25,657 nt of DNA, from contig JAJDBI010000210.1 of assembly GCA_029261435.1 (NCBI GenBank), positions 1 through 25,657 of the forward strand. Reading direction: 5' to 3'. The first letter of the stretch is position 1, and every line of letters begins with the position of its first letter. The position numbers and the translations under genes were made by a program. Source of the DNA: Nitrospinaceae bacterium. Its GTDB lineage: Bacteria > Nitrospinota > Nitrospinia > Nitrospinales > VA-1. The notes beneath the pieces were generated by a model. That model was not told the DNA's origin, did no database searches, and was given only the letters and a program-made list of their open reading frames with translations. Below are positions 16,864 to 24,139 of the stretch, piece after piece.

Positions 16864-18645
16864 TTATGATTCTAAATGGTGGTACGAAGCCCCGGCACCC
16901 TGGGGAATTCGTATATCATCTACCATGTCTTTAATCTCATCCGGGGGTGGGGCAGTGACTCGGCTGACCAGAATGGCAACAATAAAATTAAAAACCATCC
17001 CCATAGTTCCTATTCCTTCTGGTGAAATTCCAAACCACCAATTTTCTGCTGAGTTGGCAGATGGGTCAATAAATTTAAAATAAATGATATAGCCAGCGGT
17101 GAAGGCAAGACCCGTTATCATTCCTGAAATTGCGCCTTCCCGGTTCATGCGCTTCGAAAAAATTCCCATCAAAATAACCGGAAAAAATGAGGAAGCCGCA
17201 AGACCAAATGCGAACGCAACTACTTGCGCAACAAACCCAGGTGGGTGGATGCCAAAGTATCCGGCGATGATGATGGCGAAGGCCGCTGATACTCGGGCAA
17301 AAAACAGTTCCTGCCGATCGGTGATATTCTTCAAGAACATCTTTTTTAACAAATCGTGAGAGATAGATGTGGAGATGACCAACAGCAACCCTGCCGCAGT
17401 GGAAAGCGCGGCGGCAAGTCCACCTGCTGCGACCAAAGCGATCACCCAGTTTGGCAGGTTGGCGATTTCCGGGTTTGCCAAAACCATGATGTCGCGGTCG
17501 ATATAGAGCTCGTTGTTGTTAGCAGTAGATGTATTAGAAATTTGCCTTTCGCCTTCAGGGCCTCGTGTTTTCAAAAACTGTGGTTTTCCGCTAAATGCTT
17601 TACCCGAAAAATATTGGATTTTTCCATCCTGATTTTTATCGACCCAGGCGATGAGGTTGGTGTTCTCCCAATTTTTGAACCACGAAGGTGTTAACTTGTA
17701 TTCTGTATTGCTAACGGTGTTGATGAGGTTGACCCGGGCAAAAGAGGCTAAAGCCGGTGCGGTGGTGTAGAGTATGGCAATAAATACCAAAGCATACCCC
17801 GCAGAAATACGAGCATCACGAACTTTTGGAACCGTGAAGAACCTGACAATGACATGAGGGAGTCCCGCAGTACCCACCATAAGCGCGGCAGTGATAAAAA
17901 ACACATCAATAGTAGATTTATTGCCTGCTGTATACGCGGCAAACCCAAGCTCTGTCGATAATTGATCGAGCTTATCGAGAAGGTAGATATTGGAACCATC
18001 GGCAAGAGTGCTGCCAAATCCTAATTGCGGAACAGGATTCCCTGTCATTAAAATTGATATGAAGATAGCAGGAACCAGAAAGGCAAAAATTAAAACACAG
18101 TATTGCGCCACCTGGGTATAGGTGATTCCTTTCATGCCTCCAAGTACAGCATAAAAGAATACAATGGTCATTCCAATGAGAACACCTGTGGTGATTTCAA
18201 CTTCAAGAAAACGGGAAAAAACAATTCCCACCCCGCGCATTTGACCTGCCACATAGGTGAACGAAACAAATAGCACACACACAACAGCGACCAACCGGGC
18301 GATGTCAGAATAATAACGATCGCCAATAAAATCAGGGACTGTGTATTTACCAAACTTGCGTAAATAGGGAGCCAGAAGTAATGCAAGCAAAACATAACCC
18401 CCTGTCCACCCCATCAGGTAAACAGCACCATCACGACCGACAAAAGAAATGATTCCAGCCATGGAGATGAATGAAGCGGCCGACATCCAATCAGCGGCTG
18501 TTGCCATACCATTGGCGAGCGGAGGGACTCCTCCTCCGGCGACATAAAAATCATCCGTATTTCCAGCTCGTGCCCAAATGGCGATGCCAATATAAAGCGC
18601 GAAGGTGGTCCCAACGAAAATAAAAGTTAAAGTCTGAACATCCAT
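16864..18645 (-). CDS. Sodium:solute symporter large subunit (SSS family, VC_2705-type)
   Basis: A 593-residue polytopic symporter of the SSSF family, related to acetate permease ActP, driving uptake of a small solute with sodium. Typical segments are the opening helix, DDFYVAGGGVPPLANGMATA (31-50) with ADWMSAASF, GGMKGITYTQVAQY (169-182) and AAGGLAAALSTAAGLLL (407-423). An unusual hydrophilic insert between two late helices (about 310-398) carries DKNQDGKI (336-343), which resembles an EF-hand calcium loop. Pairing with the small DUF4212 subunit 2 bases upstream is characteristic of the VC_2705 subfamily, whose substrate is not firmly known. The two genes form a tight operon on the minus strand, convergent with the phosphatase gene. 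Confidence 0.9.
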   Translation of the reverse strand: MDVQTLTFIFVGTTFALYIGIAIWARAGNTDDFYVAGGGVPPLANGMATAADWMSAASFISMAGIISFVGRDGAVYLMGWTGGYVLLALLLAPYLRKFGKYTVPDFIGDRYYSDIARLVAVVCVLFVSFTYVAGQMRGVGIVFSRFLEVEITTGVLIGMTIVFFYAVLGGMKGITYTQVAQYCVLIFAFLVPAIFISILMTGNPVPQLGFGSTLADGSNIYLLDKLDQLSTELGFAAYTAGNKSTIDVFFITAALMVGTAGLPHVIVRFFTVPKVRDARISAGYALVFIAILYTTAPALASFARVNLINTVSNTEYKLTPSWFKNWENTNLIAWVDKNQDGKIQYFSGKAFSGKPQFLKTRGPEGERQISNTSTANNNELYIDRDIMVLANPEIANLPNWVIALVAAGGLAAALSTAAGLLLVISTSISHDLLKKMFLKNITDRQELFFARVSAAFAIIIAGYFGIHPPGFVAQVVAFAFGLAASSFFPVILMGIFSKRMNREGAISGMITGLAFTAGYIIYFKFIDPSANSAENWWFGISPEGIGTMGMVFNFIVAILVSRVTAPPPDEIKDMVDDIRIPQGAGASYHHLES

Positions 18646-18647
18646 GA

Positions 18648-18968
18648 TTATTCTTCAGGTTCCTTATTTTCGTAATAAGTGTCGTCAGGGGTGAAATGGT
18701 CCCGGTCCTCATCCACCCCATATTTATGGTCGAGTTTGTTCATCTTGTAGACATAAATAAAAATTAGAATGACGAAACAAAAAATGGAACCTTGTTGGGC
18801 CATCCAGAAGCCAAACTTAAAACCAAAGAAACGGAACTCATCCAGGATATCAGCAAACAGGATGCCCATTCCAAAAGAAGCTACAAACCAAATGGTTAAA
18901 AGTGAAAGAACAAGACGGATATTTTCTTTCCAGTAGGCTTTTGCCTGAGGGCCGTGAGAATCACTCAT
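18648..18968 (-). CDS. DUF4212 sodium/solute symporter small subunit
   Basis: A 106-residue protein with two membrane helices (about 19-40 and 54-75) and an acidic, charged C-terminal tail rich in Asp and Glu. The N-terminal KAYWKENIRLVLSLLTIWF is typical of DUF4212, the small companion of VC_2705-type symporters. The large subunit starts 2 bases after its stop, so the two are almost certainly co-translated. The ribosome-binding site is poor (GAAAAAAG). A weak sigma-70-like pair, TTGTCA with TAGGCT 18 bases on, lies upstream at about 19008-19037, but I would not rely on it. Confidence 0.87.
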   Translation of the reverse strand: MSDSHGPQAKAYWKENIRLVLSLLTIWFVASFGMGILFADILDEFRFFGFKFGFWMAQQGSIFCFVILIFIYVYKMNKLDHKYGVDEDRDHFTPDDTYYENKEPEE

Positions 18969-19112
18969 TAAACTTTTTTCTAAAAGGTTTTAATTACAAG
19001 GGTTAAGCCTAACAAACTGCCCAGAGCTTTGACAACATACAAATTGCAATCTTGTCGGATATGAAGAGTATGAAGGGAGTGTCTGCACTTTTTTGGAACC
19101 TAAAGCGTATAA

Positions 19113-19133
19113 AAAATACAAACTCCGTATTTT
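19113..19133 (-). terminator. Weak AT-rich terminator-like hairpin
   Basis: On the minus strand AAAATAC pairs with GTATTTT around a GGAGTTT loop, and the right arm continues into more T residues. It overlaps the TAA stop of the GT-C-like gene. The stem is short and AT-rich, so termination is possible but may be inefficient, and some readthrough into the symporter operon could occur. Confidence 0.35.
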
Positions 19134-21381
19134 ATGGTAGTGGAGAAGAGGCTTGAAAGCGTTTCCAGCAAGTATCCAGTATGACTCCCAGGGTGAGTAC
19201 TGTAATGGGCAACAAATGAATACTGTAGCGGGGAGGATAACCCCAGGCATGCAGAAAAAAATAGACCGACAACAGACCGGTCAGAGTGATCCCGATACTC
19301 AGGGGTAGTCTTGCCAATGGCCACGGGCGCCATATCAATGCAGTCAATCCAAGAATAGTTCCCAATAATAGGGTTAAAGATGGAACTGCTAATAGGCCTA
19401 ATGATGGACCTGATGAGAATTTATTCCCTCCTGCAAAAATATAATAAAAATTTTCCAATGTCACAGCTTTGGAAAAGTTAGGATGATTGGAAGAGTGAAT
19501 CACAAATTGACCGCCAGCAAACCAATTTCTCAGCATCAGGATTAAAAACCCTGAGCCTAACACTCCTAAATACACGGCGATGGGTTTCAAGTTCATTTTA
19601 ACCTTATGAATAAAATCTTTCCACACCATTGAGCACGATCCCTTTTCTGGTTCTATAAGAAAAAAAACAATGCCCGCTAAAACCCCAATATGATCTAGGC
19701 GGAGCCAGAAGCCTATAACGGCAAAGACTCCGGCAGTCAGGACTGTGGCAAGACTTCCTGAGCCTAGAGATAGGTAATAAATAGCGGATACCAAAAAAAA
19801 CATTGCCGAATACTCCGCCAATCCCCAGCCTATATGATGCCAGTAATCTCCCGCCAGGTAAGTGATTGTAAGTGCCATAGGAATCAAAATTGAGAAGAAC
19901 GCAGAAATTTGCAGCTTTCTGGAAATTGATGCGAGCATGGATGCTGCTCCTAAAATGAACCACACATCTGCCAGTCGCTGTGCTATGGCAGACGGACCAA
20001 ATAGCCAATGAAAAAAAGCTGCAATATATCGGTAAAAGGGATTGTATCTGAAAATGGGTTCTCCTGCCGTCAGCAATTGTCCCTCAACCACAATTAATCG
20101 GGCAAAAGATTGGTAGGCGGTATGGTCATCCCCTAATGGCCAAAGAGAAATTCTTTCAAGTTGAGGCCACCAACGGATGGTAAAGTACGAGAGTAAGGCG
20201 GGACCAAAGAGTAAAAATACTTTAGTACCGAAGTGTTGATATCGGTCTAATCTTAAGTCTGGACGTGAATGGGAACAGGCCATTATACCGATGCATGCAA
20301 CACAAATACTGATGGCGAGATATTGTGGGTTGAGAGGAGTAGAAAGGATCTTCTTTGCAAATAATAGCCAAACGAGCTTGGACGCCAAAGGAGCCAGAAT
20401 CCAGGGTAGAAGAGTTGCTGTTGTGCTCCAAATAATCAGCGGCAGGGTTAAGATTTGCCTGGCCCATAACTGGCGCATGGACCATATAAACCAGATGGCT
20501 AAAAAGATTAAAAATCCGTAATCAATAACTTTGCTTAAAAATTGATGGCGCAGCAATTTCTGGTCGGTGAAGGAAAAGACCGAGCTATTCTGCCAAAGTG
20601 CCCCTTTCCCAAAAGCAGAGGTTACAGCGCCCTCCTGATCAACTAGCAATGGCTGAAAAGCCCAGGTGCTCCCAATGTATTCAAGTTTCCCTGAAATGGA
20701 CCAATCGACCTCCGATGAAAAAGGTTTCGCCAGCTCTGAAACTTCTTCCAATTTATGGGCGATGGGAATGGCAAATGTTTCCCCTTTTTTTGAAACTGCT
20801 TGTATGTATTCTTGTCCTGTTCCTTGAGTCAATATGACAAGTTTAGTGGATTGAGGCAGGCGAAAGGATCCATAAACACTCAGCCACAGGGAGAGGTTGT
20901 TAAATTTTTCCTCAATGGGGCCTGTTATTATATTAAAATCTTTTGATTCGGTTGTTTTGAGCAAAGGCAAAAACCAGTCAAGGGGGAAATCTTTCTTGTC
21001 GGTCCATGGCCTTTTCAGAATGCCAGAGACCCCCTCCTGCCACACTGTAGAATAGGTTCTTGTGAAATCACCTTTCTCCGAAGTTTGTAAACTTGGGAAA
21101 ACTTTTATTTGCCATCCAGCTTCGGGAGCTCCAATAAATTGAACACTCTTTAAGGCTAATAATGAAATGAGTATCAGGAAGGTAACTCTCTTGGAGAGAA
21201 AGGCTCGTCCCACGAACACTAATAAAGGAATGATAAGGGCAGTGCTGACGGTCTCTACTCCATTGCTCCAGGGAAGACCATCAAACCAGGATGAAATTCT
21301 AGATGGCAAGCACAGGAATATTCCTAAAGTGACAAATGACCCTGTTAAGAAAATTTTTTTAGAGGCTAAATTAATTTCCAT
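19132..21381 (-). CDS. GT-C-like membrane glycosyltransferase with N-terminal extracytoplasmic module
   Basis: A 749-residue polytopic protein that I cannot assign to a named family. Three helices (about 8-28, 45-61 and 66-82) are followed by a roughly 200-residue soluble region (about 85-280) rich in beta-type sequence. A second block of ten or more helices runs from 288 to 740. In the second block, LGDDHTAYQSFARLI (416-430) followed by FRYNPFYRYIAAFFHWLFG resembles the first periplasmic loop of GT-C enzymes, where acidic residues (D418, D419) act in transfer from a polyprenyl-phosphate sugar. From this I infer a GT-C glycosyltransferase acting at the periplasmic face, acceptor unknown. AGGA lies 10 bases before the ATG. 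It stands alone between the symporter operon and the integrase scar. Confidence 0.7.
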   Translation of the reverse strand: MEINLASKKIFLTGSFVTLGIFLCLPSRISSWFDGLPWSNGVETVSTALIIPLLVFVGRAFLSKRVTFLILISLLALKSVQFIGAPEAGWQIKVFPSLQTSEKGDFTRTYSTVWQEGVSGILKRPWTDKKDFPLDWFLPLLKTTESKDFNIITGPIEEKFNNLSLWLSVYGSFRLPQSTKLVILTQGTGQEYIQAVSKKGETFAIPIAHKLEEVSELAKPFSSEVDWSISGKLEYIGSTWAFQPLLVDQEGAVTSAFGKGALWQNSSVFSFTDQKLLRHQFLSKVIDYGFLIFLAIWFIWSMRQLWARQILTLPLIIWSTTATLLPWILAPLASKLVWLLFAKKILSTPLNPQYLAISICVACIGIMACSHSRPDLRLDRYQHFGTKVFLLFGPALLSYFTIRWWPQLERISLWPLGDDHTAYQSFARLIVVEGQLLTAGEPIFRYNPFYRYIAAFFHWLFGPSAIAQRLADVWFILGAASMLASISRKLQISAFFSILIPMALTITYLAGDYWHHIGWGLAEYSAMFFLVSAIYYLSLGSGSLATVLTAGVFAVIGFWLRLDHIGVLAGIVFFLIEPEKGSCSMVWKDFIHKVKMNLKPIAVYLGVLGSGFLILMLRNWFAGGQFVIHSSNHPNFSKAVTLENFYYIFAGGNKFSSGPSLGLLAVPSLTLLLGTILGLTALIWRPWPLARLPLSIGITLTGLLSVYFFLHAWGYPPRYSIHLLPITVLTLGVILDTCWKRFQASSPLP

Positions 21382-21511
21382 AGAAAGTTAATCCTAAGTA
21401 GAGACATATGAATATGCATCGCCATAATGAAGAGGTTAGTTCAATTCCTCTCTTGAAAACTACCAAACACCTTACACCTTCTTATTCATCTTTCTAAAGG
21501 ACATAAAACAG

Positions 21512-22000
21512 CTATCTTAGAAATATGACTTTCATCTGTAAAGTCTTGTGACCAAATATAACTACTGTCTCTAGCAGGGGTACCTCATTCATAACCAGGT
21601 AAGATGCAGTAGAGTGACGAAGATCATGAAAAATGAGTAATCCTCTTTTGAAGCAAAGCTCTACACTCAAAGATAACAGCTGCAGAGATGTTACACAATC
21701 GGTTGGTTCCAGATTGGGTTTTCCACCAGTAAAGCTGAATGGTTTTTCTTGCGATGCCTTTTTTTCAGATAAAATTGGGGTGGGGTATTGATCAATAAAT
21801 TTGTCGAAAATACGTTTTCCATTCTTAGTAATGTGCGAACAGTGTTTTTTTACCCGGAACAGGATTTCCTTTTCTTGACTCCATTTAAGCATCAGATAGC
21901 ATACCAAAAGTTACTGATCTTTGGGGTGATCAGTTACTCTCACTAGAGCTCAATTATTGGTTTTATCATCTTCCCGGGTTCTTTTTTGAATAGAAGCCAT
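21512..22000 (-). pseudogene. Decayed tyrosine recombinase (phage-type integrase) remnant
   Basis: Reading on the minus strand from an ATG at 22000, the frame begins MASIQKRTREDDKTNN. This is the start of a common integrase N-terminal domain (MASIQKRTRxDG...). It then meets a TGA, continues ALVRVTDHP, meets a TAA, and continues in the same frame with KWSQEKE and KFIDQY...KKASQEK, resembling the core-binding domain. The centre of the catalytic domain is missing. The C-terminal end returns as FHDLRHSTASYLVM and FGHKTLQM, with the H-x2-R and GH motifs. The catalytic Tyr segment is lost: the frame ends soon after KTLQM. Only about 163 codons of a usual 330-400 remain, so the protein cannot be functional. 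It starts 108 bases past the 3' end of tRNA-Leu, the standard place for an integrase at an attachment site. Confidence 0.8.
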
Positions 22001-22108
22001 AATCTCGACAAGGTGTTGTATTTCAAATTTGTATCTTGAAAAATTATATGGCGGGAAGTGATGTAACTGCCGGGGTAAGTAAATCTTGCTATGCATTTGA
22101 ATAACAAA

Positions 22109-22195
22109 TGGTGCCGGAGGTCGGAATCGAACCGACACGAGGTTGCCCTCGCAGGATTTTGAATCCTGTGCGTCTACCAATTTCACCACTCCGGC
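22109..22195 (-). tRNA. tRNA-Leu (CAA anticodon)
   Basis: The minus-strand transcript starts GCCGGAGTGGTGAAATTGG and ends CTCCGGCACCA, with an encoded CCA. The acceptor stem is GCCGGAG/CTCCGGC. The anticodon loop TTCAAAA, within the stem CAGGA/TCCTG, gives anticodon CAA (22159-22161). A long variable arm (CGAGGGCAACCTCG) and the T arm GTCGG-TTCGATT-CCGAC make a class II leucine tRNA of 87 bases. It looks intact and functional. Confidence 0.96.
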
Positions 22196-22263
22196 ACTTT
22201 GATTGTGTTATCAAATTTGGCCCGAAATATAGTACCCCTCTGGGGCATAAAGGCTAGGGTAGG

Positions 22264-22293
22264 AATATAACACATACCCAATAAAGTTGGCAA
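22264..22293 (-). promoter_or_regulatory. Possible sigma-70 promoter for tRNA-Leu
   Basis: On the minus strand TTGCCA (22293-22288) and TATATT (22269-22264) are separated by 18 bases, about 70 bases upstream of the mature tRNA 5' end. This is a plausible housekeeping promoter. The leader would contain a small CCCC-AGA-GGGG hairpin. Assigned by eye only. Confidence 0.4.
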
Positions 22294-22332
22294 AATTTTC
22301 AACTTCAGGCTCAAAAATTCAGTCAGTTTTCA

Positions 22333-22350
22333 CCTTGAAAAGCTTCAAGG
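22333..22350. terminator. Hairpin downstream of the TPR membrane protein gene
   Basis: A perfect 7-bp stem (CCTTGAA/TTCAAGG) with a 4-base loop lies 26 bases past the stop of the minus-strand TPR gene at 22376. No T tract follows on the minus strand, so it may be a 3'-end stabiliser rather than an intrinsic terminator. Confidence 0.4.
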
Positions 22351-22375
22351 AGGTCTAAAAAGAGCGTTCAAGTTT

Positions 22376-24139
22376 TCACGGGCTACGAAATTGAGCTAAA
22401 AGTTCGCGGATTTTATCGGCCTCAGGCTGGTTCGGATTCAGAGTCAGGGAACGAGAAAAATAGGCCAGGCCCTGTTGAGTATTATTGAGGTGGTAAAAAT
22501 TTAAGACGCCAAGGTTTTTGAACGCAGCGGACATACGTGGTTCGAGTTCCACAGCTTGTTTGAAATAAGAGTCTGCCAGTTTAAATTTATTTTGCGACAG
22601 GTAAATTTCACCAAGCTTGGCAAAAGTTTCGGGAATTTCCGGCTTAATTCTGCTGGCCAGAAGAAAATGTGGGATAGCATCAGTCACCAACCCTTTAGCC
22701 AGATAAAGGTCACCCAAATTATAATTAGTTGCAAAAACTCCCGGCCCTTTGAGCAGGGCTTCCTGATAATATTTTATAGCCTTTTCGGTTTCACCCTGCA
22801 TACTATGAGCTCTTGCCAGGTTAATAAGAGGGCGTAGTTTATGAGGAGATTTTTGATAGGTATCCTGCCAGAGTGATAATTCCGACTGCCAGATTGCATT
22901 CCGTTTCATGGTCAACACACCCAGCAATCCAACAAATACAAAAAAAATAAGAACAATTTGTAGTGGCGGAGTTTCTCCCCATTTGCGGGTCACTTCTGCG
23001 GCACAGCAGGCCAATAGAATAAATATTCCCGCTGAAGCAAGATAGATCCGATGTTCTGCGGCCAGATCGTGCAGAGTGACGATAGAAGAAGATGGCGAAA
23101 GGATAATGAAAAACCAGCACAGATAAAAGAAAAAGAACCTGCTTATAAATATTCGAAGAGAACCAAACAGCAATAAAGCAATACTAAGCACAGGGATTAA
23201 AAAGCTTAGGGAAAAAAAACTTGTGATAATTTCTACATCGGGGTCAACATTGAGGTTAATGGGAAACAGCAATTTTTTTAGATAATAAAAAACAATCACA
23301 GCTGGTTGGCTGAGCATGTACTTGGCTCTACCAACCATCTCGTCGGTTCGAGAGGGACCAATTAAAAATGTCTCATCAGTAAATAGTTTATAAAACAAAA
23401 GTCCGGCGAAAATAGAGAAGGTACTCAAAATCGGCCATTTCCATTTTCTTAAAAACTTCCAGACCGGGGAATGATTGGAGCAACTGAAAAGGTAGTACAG
23501 AACCATCACTGCGGGCAGGGTCGCAAGAATTTGTTTAACGCTGAAACCTAACAAGGCAACAAAAGAAATAATTATAAAATATAAACCATATTGCACTCGC
23601 GAAGTTGAGGTGCGTTCCAATAGTTGTTGAAATAATAGAAACCCGAAAAGGTAAAAAGTCGAGGCCAGGACTTCAGAACGACTCATGATGTAAATAACAG
23701 ATTCAGTTTGAATCGGGTGGCAGAGAAATAAAACCGCAGCAAAAAAAGCAACGCTGCAGATTCTCCTACTCCCCCAGCCCATCTCATTAAGACCGAATCG
23801 ACGAAAAGATTTTTCTAAAACGAAAAACAGAAGCAGAGCATTGATAATGTGAAAGAGGAGACTGAGAATGTGATACCCGAATGGTTGAAAACCATCGAGA
23901 TGAGTGTTGAAGGCTATAGACATTCTAAGCAGGCCGCGTGCCAGGAATTGATCCTTCCAGAATTCAGCGGTCAGCAGGGCTCCTGGGTTTTCTAAATTCG
24001 CGTTATTAGTGATGTAGGGAACGCTATCAAACTGAAAGGGGTTATTGAGATGATTGGCAAATATCAAAACTCCAAGTAAAGAGATGAGCAGGCAATAGCC
24101 AACCTTTGTTTGGGAAATTTTAGACTTGCCGGGTATCAT
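22376..24139 (-). CDS. TMTC-like GT-C membrane protein with four C-terminal TPRs
   Basis: A 587-residue protein with about ten membrane helices in residues 15-420, followed by four tetratricopeptide repeats (about 435-570). The N-terminal NHLNNPFQFDSVPYITNN, the helix ESVIYIMSRSEVLASTFYLF and the conserved AAEHRIYLASAG mark the family of bacterial membrane-TPR proteins related to eukaryotic TMTC O-mannosyltransferases. In those, an acidic loop after the first helix acts in sugar transfer. An envelope glycosyltransferase role is inferred. The start ATG overlaps the stop of the upstream paralogue (ATGA), indicating coupled translation. It is a diverged tandem copy of that neighbour, with fewer repeats. 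Confidence 0.78.
   Translation of the reverse strand: MIPGKSKISQTKVGYCLLISLLGVLIFANHLNNPFQFDSVPYITNNANLENPGALLTAEFWKDQFLARGLLRMSIAFNTHLDGFQPFGYHILSLLFHIINALLLFFVLEKSFRRFGLNEMGWGSRRICSVAFFAAVLFLCHPIQTESVIYIMSRSEVLASTFYLFGFLLFQQLLERTSTSRVQYGLYFIIISFVALLGFSVKQILATLPAVMVLYYLFSCSNHSPVWKFLRKWKWPILSTFSIFAGLLFYKLFTDETFLIGPSRTDEMVGRAKYMLSQPAVIVFYYLKKLLFPINLNVDPDVEIITSFFSLSFLIPVLSIALLLFGSLRIFISRFFFFYLCWFFIILSPSSSIVTLHDLAAEHRIYLASAGIFILLACCAAEVTRKWGETPPLQIVLIFFVFVGLLGVLTMKRNAIWQSELSLWQDTYQKSPHKLRPLINLARAHSMQGETEKAIKYYQEALLKGPGVFATNYNLGDLYLAKGLVTDAIPHFLLASRIKPEIPETFAKLGEIYLSQNKFKLADSYFKQAVELEPRMSAAFKNLGVLNFYHLNNTQQGLAYFSRSLTLNPNQPEADKIRELLAQFRSP

Noticed and set aside
21421..21462. Sequence resembling a tRNA T arm (AGAGG...TTCAATT...CCTCT)
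   Set aside because: The loop would be 11 bases rather than 7 and no acceptor or anticodon arm is present, so it is neither a tRNA nor a clear att repeat of tRNA-Leu.
21950..22189. 79-residue minus-strand open frame starting MVKLVDAQDSK
   Set aside because: Its first part is a translation of the tRNA-Leu gene; the only real protein signal is the integrase N-terminus at its end, annotated as part of the pseudogene.
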